Positions 1-12,767 of a stretch of 64,000 bases of DNA are shown one piece after another (the stretch's first letter is position 1; each line of letters opens with the position of its first letter). This DNA is from Cristatella mucedo. Lineage: Eukaryota > Bryozoa > Phylactolaemata > Cristatellidae. The notes below the pieces were generated by a model. The model saw only the letters and a program-made list of their open reading frames with translations, did not search any database and had not been told where the DNA came from. The position numbers and the translations under genes are program-made. The DNA is taken from assembly GCA_009760855.2 (NCBI GenBank), contig WPIO01000017.1:2562501-2626500 (forward strand), in the 5' to 3' direction.

Positions 1-146
1 TGCGCAGCGCCGGGCAGCCCCTAGCAGCTTTGCCACTTCGCACCTGCCGACCGCCTCGAGCGGCAGGCGGGCTCTGCAAAGGCTTTGTTCAGGCTGGGCG
101 CCGGATCCTCTACCCAGCCTTCTGCAGCCACTCCAGCCTCCGGATG
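1..146 (+). CDS. Possible upstream exon of the MTG/ETO-like gene (left edge cut)
   Basis: The frame starting at base 2 is open up to a good splice donor (G|GTAAGC at 147). Exon phase fits: it ends with one base of a codon, and the next recognised exon at 1228 starts with the other two. The peptide is rich in Ala, Pro, Ser and Leu and I recognise nothing in it. Vertebrate MTG genes have variable first exons, so weak conservation is expected. It could equally be 5' UTR or chance. Confidence 0.28.
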
Positions 147-226
147 GTAAGCTGCTCGGGGAAGGGTGGACTGCACTCGTCTTGTTTCGTGGGGAGGCTC
201 GCCGAGAGCAGCAAGCCAGAGAGCTC

Positions 227-231
227 TCGCA

Positions 232-267
<36 letters not shown>

Positions 268-293
268 ATCTATCTATCGAATTTCTCTGTTTC

Positions 294-349
<56 letters not shown>

Positions 350-372
350 ATCTCATCTCATCTCATCTCTCT
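227..372. repeat. (CT)n and (TCTG)n microsatellites
   Basis: A (CT)n tract near 231-262 is followed by (TCTG)n near 297-340 and TCTCA repeats to about 370. Open frames across it (Ser-Leu or Cys-Leu-Ser-Val repeats) are artefacts. The rest of 147-1227 shows GCAGCTGC-rich low-complexity sequence and no exon I can support. Confidence 0.9.
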
Positions 373-1227
373 TGAACCGCTGCCAACTGCTACTGCTGCA
401 AAACTGGGACTGCTGCTGCTGCCACCGGTGGTACGCACCACTGCCGCCAGGGCTGCAAAATTGGGACCAGGGCTGCGAAATTGCGAAAGTGGTGTGTGGC
501 AGGGCAGAAGTCTCGATTTCGGTAGCTCCTGGCACCCGATTCGATCGCAGGTCCTAATGCACGAACTGCAGGCCTCTTTACCGAATCATCGCAGCTGCAG
601 CAGGAGTGATTAGTGCAGGACTTGCCTGGCTTGGCTGTGTTTTCGCCCAAACTTTTTTTCATTTATATGTCGCATGACCTTTTTGTGTGTATCTGTCGAC
701 TCCTCGAGCGAGCCCCGCCCGGATGCCCTCACATCCCCCCCCCCAGCTGCAGCAGCAGCAGCAGTCTGCTTCAGCTGCAGCCCAGCCATAGGCAGGCCTG
801 TTTAACAGCAGCCGAAGCTGCAGCTGCTGCTGCTGCCACAGCTGCGACCCGGGGGCCTGCCTGCCAGCCTGCCTCCAGCATAGCTGCAGGCAGCAGCTGC
901 ATCGCGGCAGCAGGGCAGCATGCCGTGCTGCGCTGGCCGGCTGGCCGGCAGGCGCCAGCGTGTTATTGCCTCTCTGCCCTTCAGCCAGCATGGCTGAATG
1001 AAGATGGCGACTGGGCGGCAAGGCATGGTTTTTAGCTGAAAGAGGATTTTATTACCCTTCTCTTGCATATTCGATCAACTGCCGTGCAACGGCAGGGCAG
1101 GGCACAGCGTGGCTCACTGTCCCTCACTGGTCCCGGAACTGCCGGCCACCGGTGCAGAGTGCTAGCAGCTCTAGCGCTCTGTGCACCGCCAGTCGCCGGC
1201 TCCAGATGGTTGACGTGTGCTTTGCAG

Positions 1228-1580
1228 ACGTTAAGAAGCTAAAAATGCCCGACTCCCCCGAGCACAAGGGGCTCAGCTCCAGCCCTCCATCGCCTCCGAT
1301 GCAAGCGCCGACCGTGGCGACTCCGCCGGCGAGATCGCATTCGAACAGCAGCTGTCATTCAGCCGGTAAGCACCAGCTGCCAACTGCCGGCCGTTCGCTG
1401 GCTGCAGCTCTTCGATGGCGGATGTGCACTCGCAATGGCCTCCTGGGTAGCCGGCAGACGGTGCGCGCTGCTGCCACAGCTGCTGGTTCAGTCTGACAGC
1501 CATCTGCAGCTACGTCTTGCTAGTGCTGCCGACTGTGGACTCTTAGTGCTTAGTAGCCGAATTCTGCTGCGTGGCCTAGC

Positions 1581-1612
<32 letters not shown>

Positions 1613-1625
1613 CTCTCTCTCTCTT

Positions 1626-1681
<56 letters not shown>

Positions 1682-2283
1682 TCTATCTCGTCTGCCTAAG
1701 GTGCAGCTGCATTTTGAGCACCGGCACTGCTGGCACCAGCAACCAGCTCACGTGTGTGGTGCCGCCTTGAATGACTCGTCCTTCGGATGGGCTGTCTGAG
1801 GCAAATCCGGGCTGTCTGAGACAAGTCCGCCAGTTTGCCTTGACAGCAGTCTGAGTTGTTTTCATTTCAGCTTTGTGGATGCAACTGCAGGCACGGGGGG
1901 GGGGGGGGAATCTGCCGGTCATGGAAAGCAGGTGCGGGTGCCGGTGTTTATCCGAGCCTGAAGGCAGTTGCTGTGGCACCAGCACCAGCAGCGATTCACT
2001 GTGCGCTGTCGCTTTTGTAAGAGCAGCAAGCTGACTAGCAGATCGGACCGGCCGGCGGGACGTCTGGAAGAGTGCTCGACAATGCTTGCTCGGCATGAAG
2101 ATCAGCTATCGGGCATTGCTCGTTTAACAGCCATCTGTCAAGCTCCCACGGCCGAATGCTTTGTTCCCAGTGATTACAGCAAACCGTATCCTGAGCAAGC
2201 CGGTCAACCCAGTTCCGTGGCTGGGAAATGAACTAAAAGCTTAGCTTAGGGCAACCGGTGACTAACTCCGGCCAGGCATTGTC

Positions 2284-2358
<75 letters not shown>

Positions 2359-4025
2359 AGCCCCAGAGGGCCAGCTAGCCTGTTCGTGTTGGCAGCCACT
2401 GGCATGGGCCGGCATATCTTTTCAGGTACGTTCAACGGATCGTCACACTCGCCTGTCAGTGGCGGAAGCAACGGTCGAAGAACGCCGTCGCCGTCGTCGC
2501 TGTCCAATAATCCAATTCAGCAGCTGCCGCCGGCATGCGGCGCCAAGCAGCTTAGCAAGCTCAAGCGGTTTCTCACCACGCTGCAGCAGTTCGGCTCGGA
2601 CATCTCGGTGGAGATTGGCGATCGCGTTCGCTCGCTCGTCCTCGCTCTAGTGGTGAGTGAGTGAGTGATTGGATGCCAATAGTCCAGCTAGTCGAGACCA
2701 GGGCTGCTGCCAGCCCTCGGAGACCAACCAGTCAGAGCATCGGAGGAAGTCTTGCAACTAAATCGCCCATACTCCCACGAACCGAAAGTCACACTTTTGT
2801 CTCAGGCAAACGGCACCCGTGGTCGCACATTTCCTCTTCGGAGTCAAGTTTGAATCCTGCCTAGTGGTACAATTTTGCCCGCCCCCTCCATCAATCGATG
2901 CCATCGCCAAAAACTGGAAACTCGCAGATCGCTTGCAGCCTCTGCTGCCGGTCAGCAGCCTTCAAGTGACAGCTCCGAATGGGCCACCACCCAGGCCATT
3001 CACATCGGGTGGGTGGGGGAAGGGTCAAATCATCGGCAGCGTCGAAATCCAATACCTCCAACAGGCACATGTACATGCACATGCAGGACGAAGACTGTAT
3101 GTTGTAAGAGACCGAATGCTGTAAAAGACAGGTACGCATTTTAGGCTTCTTTTTAAATGTCATGTCATTGGAACTAAATTGGTCCTCCGTTGGTCTCCAA
3201 CTATTGGTCTCCAACTATTGGTCTCCAACGGTTTTGAGACTCGTACGAGATATGACCATACGATTTGAGTGAGAAAGATGAGCGTGTGCACACGTGCCGC
3301 TCAGCAGGCTGAGCATGTGCTTGCATGCCATGTTTGCATGCACGCACACTTAGCTCTCCCCACGCCCCCCAGACGTGGCCAGATTTGAATTTGTCGTTTC
3401 CTTTGCAGAACTCGCACATCACCATCGAGGAATTCCACGCAAAGCTCCAGGAAACGACTAACTTTCCACTAAAGCCGTTCGTGATCCCATTTCTCAAGGT
3501 GAGAGCTGCCGAGCTCCATTCTGACCCGGAACCGAACTGTCGCGGCTGCAGCAGCCTCCGAGCCGCTGCTTTGCTGGCCTCGCTGATCTCGTGGCGGAGC
3601 GCACACGCGGATTCATCATGAGCTCACGATTCTGCCCTTGCTGCTGGCAGGCAACTCTGCCGCTGCTGCAGCGGGAGCTGCTGCAGTGTGCGCGGCTGGC
3701 GCGGCAGTCTCCGCAGCACTACCTCGCCCACAACGAGCACGTGCTCTTCGACACGTCCACGCATTCGCCCGTCGAGTGCCACGAGTCGTCGGCCACCGCC
3801 GCCGGAAGCGAAGTGAAGACAAACGGCAGCGCTAAGAGAAAGACTCCAGACAGGTGCGCGACAGAAGCGGCTGCGAGCATTTGCAGCAGACAGACAGCAG
3901 CACTTCATGCTAACCTGGCTGCTGGCAACTTGGCCCGGCTGCAGTTCGTGCACGGTGGTGGGGTGGGGGGGGGGCTGCGGCAGCAGCAGCAGCAGCAGAG
4001 GACGGTTCGCAGTGTGAGCTCACGC

Positions 4026-4059
<34 letters not shown>

Positions 4060-7000
4060 ATATATATATATATACATGTATATATATGTGTATATATACG
4101 TGTATATATTCGTGATATATATTCGTGTATATATTCGTGATATATACACGTGTATATATATGTGTGTATACATATATATATATATATATATTTGTATATA
4201 TATACACACGTGAGAACGAGGATGCTATGTCGGCCGACCTTCGATGCAGCGCCCAGCTGCACTCAGAGCGGCCACGCTCAGGCAGCACGCATCATTGCCT
4301 TCTGTTTGCAGCAGCAGTGCGGCCGACTACGACGGTCAGGCGCCGAGCAAGCGGCCGCACGGCCTATCGCCGGGCGCCGGCGGCCGACTGAGCCCTCTGG
4401 CGCTGGGCCCACTGGCTGCCAGCGCTGGCGGTGGCAGCAGCAGTGGAGGTGTTCTCGGCGGCGGCGGCCGGGCTGACGGCCTGCTGTCGGTCGGCGGCGG
4501 CAGCGGTGGCAGCGGGCTTCGGCTGGAGGACATCAGTCTGGCGCGGGAGATACGAGAGCGCCAGAGGCTGGAGCGAGAGCGGCTGGAGCGAGAGCGCTTC
4601 TTTGCCTATCCATTCCTGCGTGGCGCCGGCGCCGATCCGCTCGACCCACTCGACAGGGTCGACGACGACTGGAAGCACGTGGAGACGGTGAGCCGGCGCG
4701 ACGCCCGTGCAGAGCTAGCGGCTCGAGCGAGCGAGTCTTCAGCGCCGGCGGCGAGGGCTAAAAGTTTGCCCAAGAGCTAGCGGCGATGGCAGGGCAGCAG
4801 CCAGCGGTGAGATCTGGCCGCGGGCTCCTGCCCTGCTCTGCGCTTGGCCTGCTTGCTTGCATGGTAGGCCGGTACTCGTGAGCGAGCCGGAAGAGAGAGT
4901 GCACCGGCGGAATGTAAACTGCTCAATGACAGCAGGCGCCAAAGTCTGAGTTGGTGGGGCAGCATTAGCCAGGATTAGTCGCTGCCCCTGGTTTGGTCCA
5001 CGAGTTAAGGTGCTCACCTCTTACGACCGAGGTCGTTGGTTCGAACCTTGCAGCACATGTTAAGCTTCAGGATAGAGATTAAGATCTCTTAGGGCACCAT
5101 GAAAATAAGTTGTATTTTTTTTCATCTTTTCGATGGTTCACATGCACACGAGCACTTACTAGCTAACACCTGAGCAAACAGCTTAAGCACACAGGCTAAC
5201 GAGCGATTCGGCAAGGAGCAGAGATCGCAGAGGATCGCAGAGAGAGATCGCAGAGGAGCAGAGATCGCAGCGTGCGGTGCTCAGCTCTGCACGGCTCTTT
5301 GCCTTTTTCTTATCCCAACTTTCGGAACCGCTTGCCTGCCGGGAACGAAAGGGCGGCGGGCAGTTGCCAGTGACAACTGCAGATGGCCGCCAGCTGGCAG
5401 CCTGACTCACACAGCGAGCTCCCGTTGCATGCCAGAGGTCTAAATCAGTGGCACTGCACAAGCAGGGGTACACCGGTCGACATGCCGGTGCACACCGGTC
5501 GACCCATTTACCCAGGTCCTACCAGCAGGTGTCTCATTAGGCGTTGGTTGGTGGCCGGCGAGCAGCAGAGCGGCAGTGCATTCTGCAGGAGCCGCCGAAA
5601 AGCCTACTCATCTCTGCCAGCTGCTCTTCCGATTGCTCGTTGCAAAACAAGCTGCCTAGCATACCTCCCTGCCTCATCAAGTATCGAGATCCCAGCTAGG
5701 GCTCGGGCCCGCTCGGCGGCCGGTTAGTCAGCTGCTGCAGTAGAGAGGGGAGTGGCGGTGGAGAGGGGAGGAGAATGCGAATGCGACGGCCTTCGTCCGA
5801 TCGTGCAAAGCAACTGCGGTCCTTCAAACTTGGCAGATGCTCAGCTGCATCGTCGGCATGGTGGACAAGACCAAGCGAGCGCTGGCCGCCCTCCAGGATC
5901 GCTACCTTCGCGACCGAGAGGAGCTGGTGCTCTGCTCGCAGTATCGACACGGCGACCCGAGCAGCTCTCAGGCTGCCGCCGCCGCCGCCGCAGCGCTGGA
6001 TCGAGAAGCGGTGGTCAAGAAGCGAACCGACGAGATCATGGCCCAGACGTTGCGACAGACCGAGGACAGGGTGTCCGAAGTCAAGCGCAGGGCCGGTAAG
6101 CTTGCCACGCTTCGCTCGCAGCCAGCTCCAGCTCCTGCCGAACGAAGGGCCGAACGGCTGCAAACCTGCAGCTGCCACCGCTATTGCCTCTTAGCGCTTG
6201 CCGCTGCTACCGTCCGTCCCGGCCACAGCTGGAGACAACTGCTTTCGCGGCGACGGCGGCTTGCTTGCGCTCGGGGTTGTCCAAGCCTTGCGTCTATCTC
6301 CTCTCGCAGAAGAGGCAGTCAACGAGGTGAAGAGGCAAGCCGTCATCGAGCTGCAAAAGGCCGTCTGCCTGGCCGAGTCCAATGCCAACGAGCTCATCTC
6401 AGCCGAGCGACTCAAGATGGAGCGAACGCTGAAGGACGTTCGCAAGCAGGCTCACGAGGAAATACTGTCCATGATCAATGTTCAGGAGGACTCGAGCGAG
6501 GTGAGCGGCGAGGGCGAGGCTGGCGATCGTCTGCCGCCGCAGCCGCCACCAAGCCGGCATTAAACGCGTCGAATCCGAGGCCCCAAACTGCTGCAGGCCG
6601 AGTCGGCAGGGAAGGTCCGCCACGGGGATGACATGTCAGGTTCGCGGGTCAGCATCGCCCGGCCGGCTCCGCGGTCCTTCTTGCGAGGCCCGATCACATA
6701 GGGCGCTAGGCTTTTGCATCGTCGTGTAATCTTATTTCGGCTGAATGGCGAAATCTCGACCACACTTCGAATTTCGGGCTACTTGACACAGTGAACTACG
6801 TTTCTAGGTGCTCACACCCGGGCTTGGCCCAAGGAGTTTGGGGGGGAGGGGGCAAAGTTGCTCGAGTCCCGAGTTCCTTCATTTATTTATACCGAACACT
6901 CAAGAGGCTGCGTAGCCAGTCTAGTGCATGCCTAGGCTCATGTAGAGGCTGAGAGAATGCCGGCAGGAGAAGCTCGACATCCGGTTGCCATCCGGAGCCT

Positions 7001-9751
7001 CTCCTCCTCCACCACCTCGGTGCCGGGCAGGGGGCGGGCAGGGTGGCCACCTGCCGACGGCGGGCACCTGCCCCTAGGGTGGCCGGCCGAACCGCCCGCC
7101 AGCTCGCTGGCGCTTGGAGCGTGCCGAGCTAGCCGGCCACAGCTAGCTAGTCAGCCAGCCGTGTGCTGCTGCTGCTACTGTCCTGCGTTAATTAAGTTTC
7201 TTATTTTTTCTTTTATAGCTACCGCTAAAGCTGACCAATAGATGACATGCATCAGGCCCTCCTGACACTGGACATGTCTATGGTTAATATCATTTTCTTT
7301 TGATTTTTGAGCGCTGCTGTCTTGACTACTTGCACCGGCACGCCATCCTCCTCCTCCCCCTCCTCCTCTGGCCACCCAGCCTGCTAGCCTATCCCAGATA
7401 GAGCGATGTAGTTCCCGCCAGGCCCACCCCTCCGCTGCCAGCCAACCGAGTGGCCTGTGCCCCATGAGACACCCAGTGACGAGGCAGCCTCCATCCGGCG
7501 AAGTGACGTCGGAACGTATCACCTGCCTCCTCCCCCCCCTCCGGCATCACCAGCCCCCCTGGCGGTGGATAACTAACCCTGCTCCGCGTTTCTATCCCCT
7601 GCTTGCTACCTGCTTCGGATGAGAGGGCACTTCATACTAAGGCCTACCATCTTAACATTGCCCTTGCAGGGGAGAGAACTCCTTCGGGTAGCTCTGGATG
7701 CCGTTCGTGCTTGTCTTCTGCATGGCCTCGTTGTCAGTACACGTCAGATTCTGGGCGTTGTTGAATCGCCGCCGTCGCATTGCCGGCTTGCCATTGGCTG
7801 CTAATCTTCACTGTTTTCCCTCCTCCAGCTGTCAGCTGACAGGTCCTCCCTGCTCCACTTCCACCCAGAGCACCAGGATGGCAGGCCCCGGGGCGACCGT
7901 AGCACCCGCCCACCAACACCCCCCTACACCGCTGGCCGCGGCGATTAACCTCTCTAACAGTGCACTGCCTTCGGAAGGACCCGGCTTTGAAGGCCCTCGG
8001 CATTCGCTCGGCTCGCTGTAGCTGAGCTACTTCCTGCCTGCCACCTGCTCACGAGAGCAGTGTGCTGGCAGCAGCAACCATCCCGCAATTGCAATGTATG
8101 GTTGTCACATATGCTGACTACATTTGCTAGAGGAACCGGTGCTTGTCACGGAATCTAGTGTCGCGTGCTGCTTCGTCGCCATTACCTGCCCTAAACGAGC
8201 CCTCGAAGGTGGCACTTGTTGACCTGGGAAGCGTTCGCGAAGCGACTCTGTTCTGAGACGCCCTAGCAGCGGGAGCTGCTCAGGAGTTGATTGTGCTCAG
8301 CAGCCTCAGGATAGCTTCTATCCGGTAGCAATGCCGGAGCTCAAAAGTCGGTAATCTCACTGTCGGTCACTACTCCATCTATGTCAATTGTTCTCAATCT
8401 GTGAGTCGTGACCCCTTTGGGGGTCGAATAACCACCCTTTCGCAGGGGTAGCCTAAGACCATCCGAAAACACGAGTTTCCTCATTTCGCACGCAATAATT
8501 TTATAGTTGGGGGTCGCCACAAAATGAGGAACTTTATTCAAGAGTCTCGACATTAGAGAGGTTGAGAACCACTGCTCTATGTGGTTGTTACCCCGAGCCA
8601 GTTTTATCAAAGATGTAAGCCGATTGGGTGGTTTTGGCTAGGGTGCCACCTACAGGCAGAGGTGCATGTACATGCCAATTTCTACTGCGACAACAGCCGA
8701 TGACACCGTGAGCCACCAGGGCCAGGTCACCAAATTTCGGTGCAATGGGAGTGTACTTGCCCGGCATTCCGATAATGTTTGAAGTTAGCTCTTTGATTGA
8801 CAGCCTAAATTTCCGTTGGCGGTTGAAAAGCTCATCTGTCTCATCTGTCTCATCTGTCTCAGTGTCCATCTCTCTCATCTGTCTCAGTGTCCATCTGTCG
8901 GTGTTAGTGTCCACCTGTCTCATCTGTTAGTGTCCACCTTTGTAGTGATGAAAAAGAATTGCTGCAGAAACAATAAATGTCCCATTTCTGTAACTTTCGA
9001 TAGCGGTTGATAGCTGTTACTAGCTACTGCTAAAAACCCGGCCAGCCGTAACGCCAGCGCAGATAGAGCTTGCAGGTGAGATCTTTAGCTGTTCTCAATA
9101 TTTAGAAGCTGCCTCTGTGCCTTACAGATATAGTTCACCGATTGCTTATGCAACTTTATGCTATGTGCAATGTGCAACTTTAAAAAAAAAACAGTTTTTA
9201 AGTAAAGAATATCCTATGCCATTTGAATATTAAAAATCTTCAGCGAAGACCCCTTCGATCTAAAGCCATTCGTTCCTTTGTTCAGCGGCTTGGAGGCGTC
9301 TGCACAGCACCGCCACCTTAGTACAGCGGTGAAATTCCTTTTAAGAAAGCAAGCAGAGATTGCCAATGCCGAATGCCTTGCTCTGCTGCTAAAGAATCGA
9401 GCTCGTATTCCCTTGCATCGTCTCAATCGATGTATCGGCCGGTTTTTGCAGAACTGCTGGAATTGCGGCCGCAAGGCGAGCGAGACTTGCAGTGGCTGCA
9501 ACGTGGCGAGATACTGCGGAGCCTTCTGCCAGCATAAAGACTGGGAGAATCATCACGTCGTCTGCGGGAAGACAGACGCCGTCGAGACCAAAGTGGTGGC
9601 GACGGCGACGGCATCGAGCAAGAGTGGATCGACCCGACACCGAAAGCCCTCGAGTCCGAAGCCCAGTCCACAGCTCCAGTCTACGGCGGCGGTGGTGGCG
9701 GCGGCGGCAGCATCCGCCGAGACAAAGTCGGCCGAGAAAGGAGCCAAATGA
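1228..9751 (+). CDS. RUNX1T1: CBFA2T/RUNX1T1 (MTG8/ETO, Nervy) family transcriptional co-repressor
   Basis: Homologue of the MTG/ETO/Nervy nuclear co-repressors, adaptors that bring HDAC/NCoR-type complexes to DNA-bound factors. Exons: 1228-1365, 2426-2652, 3409-3498, 3651-3853, 4312-4687, 5837-6095, 6310-6500, 9452-9751. All borders are GT-AG and all phases agree. From the Met at 1245 (MPDSP, as in vertebrate MTG proteins) it gives 588 residues, a normal length. Domains: Ser/Pro-rich N-terminus; NHR1/TAFH about 81-175 ([16 protein letters not shown], then [15 protein letters not shown]); Gly-rich linker containing SKRP; NHR2 oligomerisation helix about 334-375 ([18 protein letters not shown]); NHR3 coiled coil about 425-485 ([11 protein letters not shown]); MYND finger about 491-527 with all zinc ligands (CWNCG, CSGC, YCGAFC, HKDW, HHVVC). 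A Ser/Ala/Lys-rich tail ends at TGA 9749-9751. No break is seen. An upstream coding exon is possible. The symbol marks the family; invertebrates usually have one co-orthologue. Confidence 0.95.
1580..1679. repeat. (CT)n microsatellite, intronic
   Basis: Interrupted CT dinucleotide tract of about 100 bp between MTG exons, pyrimidine on the coding strand. Confidence 0.95.
2287..2356. repeat. (CT)n microsatellite, intronic
   Basis: Nearly pure (TC)n of about 70 bp, some 70 bp upstream of the acceptor of the TAFH exon at 2426. It may act as an extended polypyrimidine tract. Confidence 0.95.
4025..4207. repeat. (TA)n-rich microsatellite, intronic
   Basis: TATA/TGTA/CGTG variants of an alternating purine-pyrimidine repeat in the intron before the exon at 4312. 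It is partly self-complementary, including TATACACGTGTATA near 4141. Confidence 0.9.
4985..5112 (+). repeat. SINE-1, tRNA-derived SINE with LINE-A-like tail
   Basis: tRNA-like head: A-box region TGGTCCACGAGTTAAGG, B box GGTTCGAACC. The tail around AGAGATTAAGATCTCT resembles the 3' end of the LINE-A family in this window. It lies in an MTG intron. Confidence 0.8.
8385..8574. mobile_element. SPIN-like non-autonomous hAT element, 190 bp
   Basis: The terminal inverted repeats read TTCTCAATCTGTGAGTCGTG at the left and GGTTGAGAACCACTG at the right. Internal blocks (GACCCCTTTGGGGGTCGAA, CGCAGGGGTAGCCTAAGACC) match my memory of the hAT SPIN non-autonomous consensus. An 8-bp target-site duplication flanks it: ATCTATGT (8377-8384) and CTCTATGT (8575-8582), 7 of 8 identical. 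SPIN elements are known for horizontal spread among animals. No transposase is inside. Confidence 0.85.
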
Positions 9752-11027
9752 AGACCGGTCTGATTCAACGACGATCTGGTTCATAAAGGACAGAATCCGC
9801 ACTGTCGCGCAGCGTGCCTCTCCGGTGTTTGCAAGATGACGCTGCTCGCCCACCCGTGCAGTATACACATCTCCGGTGTGCTTGCCTGCGTGCGCGTGCA
9901 CGCGAGCGTGCACACGAGGGCGCTGCTCGACAAGCCGCGACCAAACACTCAGTGCTAACAATGCTAGCACGTGCACTCCTCACGTACGCCGAGGGGAGGC
10001 GTTCGGCCGGACGACGGCAGGGCGATGGTGCGGCACGCCGCCACGGTCCACTACTGACTGCTGACATTTTGTGAGAATGACAATTTCACGAACGATAAAT
10101 CCAGCAGCAGTAGCAGCGATGTTCTAGAGGCAGCGACCGACCAACCGACCGACCGACCGACGGCGTGTGGCGTCGCCACCATTCACTGCTGCTGATGCCG
10201 CTGCTGGTCGGGCTGACTGGGTCGGGCTCTGTCGAAGCTCGAGGCGCAGACACTTGACGCGAGCGTGAGTCAACCGACGTTGCCAATTTTCGTTGCGAGA
10301 GCGGTCCTCCAGGCTTGCTGTCGTATCGATTCCGAGGTCGCAGCGACTTGACTAGAGCCAGTGCTCGAAGTCCACGCTGGGAGTCAACGCTGGCTTTACG
10401 GTTTAAGATCTATCTATATCTAGATATCTAGATATCTAGATATCTAGATCTATATACACTCGTTTTGTTTCTTTCATCACGGCGGTATTCCCGTCATGAA
10501 TTGCTAAGATGCTGGCGGTAATTCGTCGCGACATTCTTTCACGGCGTGCTAAGATGCTGGTTGCTGCAACTACGGACTTGCGGCCAGTATACGGCCGAAT
10601 ATTGAGAACGCTGCAAACTTTTCTGATCGAAGTAAAGGGTATTGCACGATCAAACTGGTAAAATAGCTTGGAAGTTTAACGAATGAGATTCGCTGATGCG
10701 AGAAAATGGCAGACGCAAAGTTTCACATGCACCTCTACTAGAGCCTCGTTTCTTTGTGCTCCAAAAGCGTGAGACCTCGAAAACGAAATGACTGCAATCT
10801 GACGACAAACTACCGGTCTTGGAGAGGCGTCTCATTACGAAACACAGTTATGCTAGTATACCCGTATCGTATTATGTGTTAGGAATTAGTCAGGAAAATG
10901 GCTCGAAAAAGAATTTGCTGTGTGGATTCAGCAGAGCCTCTCCGTGCTAAAGGTGTAGCAGTAAACATTTTTTCAAATTTAAAGACGGTAGAAACCTAAC
11001 TTAGTAGTTTCAAAGAACCTACTCCCG
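9752..11027. other. 3' flank of MTG gene, no further gene seen
   Basis: GC-rich DNA to about 10380, probably 3' UTR in part, followed by AT-richer DNA. A self-complementary (AGATATCT)n-like tract lies at about 10408-10456. I see no AATAAA signal close to the stop codon and no supported coding region. Confidence 0.5.
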
Positions 11028-12375
11028 CTCAAACTCTGGAAGCTTAGCGCTTAAAATGGGCTCGGCCAGCATATCTCCTACAGGCATCGCGAAGAATCTG
11101 GATGTCCGGATTCGAGATTGCCTCAGCTACAATATCAAGTCAGTTCCGAAGTCAAGTGTGCCTATTTTTTAGATAAGTAAGTAACACTGCTAAAGTTACC
11201 TAGTTTGCTTATAGAAGTATGCCACAGCCAAGGTGATTCATTCATTTTGACATCCCATCTCTAACTTCTCAAATTCGGTAATTGCAGGTCTTCCTCCTTA
11301 GGCAAGAAGATGCTTAGAGCAATCTAGATTAATAAAGTCGGTCTGTCGGTGATGCACAGCAGCCCCGACCCTTCCTTACCTTACCTTCAAGCGCGTCAAA
11401 CACTCTCAAACTCCTTGATGCAAGCATTGATGGCATCAGCACATTAATGACGCTCAAATTGAATAGTGATAAAACCAAGTTACCGGCTACGGATAAACCA
11501 AGTGTGACTCGGAAATTGGAGATTTTGGCGCTCAAAATCAGCTCAGCCAGCATATATCCCGTGCATCAGCACATAACTTATGTGTCCTCTTCCAAAAAGC
11601 CCTTTCATTAGACGACCACATCGGCTCGAAGTCATGTCTGCCGACTTTCAGCTAGGTAGCGTTGCAAAAATGCGAGCCTGCTTAGACAAAGAAGCCACGT
11701 CCGAGCTGATCCATTCATTTGTGACATCCCATCTCGACTTCTGCAATTCAATGCTTGCAGGTCTTCCGACATGTGCAAGCAGGCGCCACCAGCCGGTGCA
11801 AAACTATGCAGTTACGCTAGTCTGTCGTGAGCGTCGCAGTCGTTACATTGCACCGCGTCTCACCGACCAGCGCTGGATGACTTATCAAGCAGCGAGCGAA
11901 TCGACTTCATGGTTTTGTCATTCACGCTTAGGTCCCTCCATTCTCAAGCTTCCGCCTACCCGTCAAAACTACTCCTTAATTAATATGGGCTGGGCATCGA
12001 ACCGACGCCTCTTCTGACTTTAGTCATTTAGCTGGGAACCGAACCAACCTCAAATCATCTGGAGACTGTGCCGTCTAGTGGTATGCTCCCAAAAAGTTGT
12101 AGCTTACTCCTAACTGATGTCACAGCCTCTCTTGAATAGAAATTTAAAAAAGCTAAAAACGTACCTGTATGTCGCAGCATTTAATGGGTCTTGACGATTC
12201 GTCCTTTTGTGTGCTTCTGCGTGCTGACACTGTGCACGTTACCGCTAACCATAATATGCATGTTGACACTGTGCATCTTGCTACTAATTTTATGTTTAGG
12301 CTTCCTATGTAGCGTATGTTAAGTGCTTAGAAAGAGATTAAGTTTTCTGAAGACACTATACAAATATATTATTAT
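11028..12375 (+). mobile_element. LINE-A fragments (CR1/L2-like non-LTR retrotransposon)
   Basis: Two degraded pieces in tandem. The first (about 11028-11305) matches the segment around SASISP and a degraded LVHSF part. The second (about 11398-12375) runs from the post-RT thumb (KPSVTRKLE) through SELIHSFVTSHLDFCNS to a 3' UTR and tail ending near ATTATTAT. Stops and frameshifts make both inactive. Confidence 0.8.
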
Positions 12376-12767
12376 AATTGTTTTATCTGTTCGTGAACAG
12401 GCGCGGCCCTCTCGAGCTGTGGAAGGAACGAACGTTAAGCACATGGACTTTTTGGTATCAAAGTTTTGGGATTTCTTGATTGCTATCGGGCTCGACAATC
12501 ATGGCCTTACTTTCACACGTCGACGCGGCTTCTGCGACTTGCTTGTTACTCCTGGAGGCGCTAGGTTTTCTACTTTATCTGTCATACGTCTTCAAGAACC
12601 TGCGCTTGTCATGTGCGCTGTGTTTATGGAGAAGCACGCAAGTTCAGGAGCCGCCACGTGCTTTAGCAGCGTAGCTCCGTCCTACTGTTCTATAATGCTA
12701 ATGTTTCCTTTGCAGTATAAGTAAAGTGCCTAGAAAAAACTCAAGTTATAATAATAATAATACTATC
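12376..12767 (+). other. Unassigned stretch ending in a second LINE-A tail
   Basis: About 300 bp with no recognised homology, open in two frames, ends in a LINE-A-type tail (AAGTGCCTAGAAA) near 12723. The rest of that tail resumes after the SINE at 12918, so the SINE landed in the tail. I do not support a gene here. Confidence 0.4.

Noticed and set aside
144-1230. ATG at 144 as the MTG start codon
   Set aside because: Joining that frame to 1228 gives an early stop; only the frame ending with one spare base fits.
9320-9350. 18S rRNA-like string GCGGTGAAATTC
   Set aside because: Only about a dozen bases match and the flanks do not.
9278-9451. N-terminal extension of the MYND exon frame
   Set aside because: The open frame crosses a good acceptor (GGTTTTTGCAG) and the upstream part is not conserved; the exon starts at 9452.
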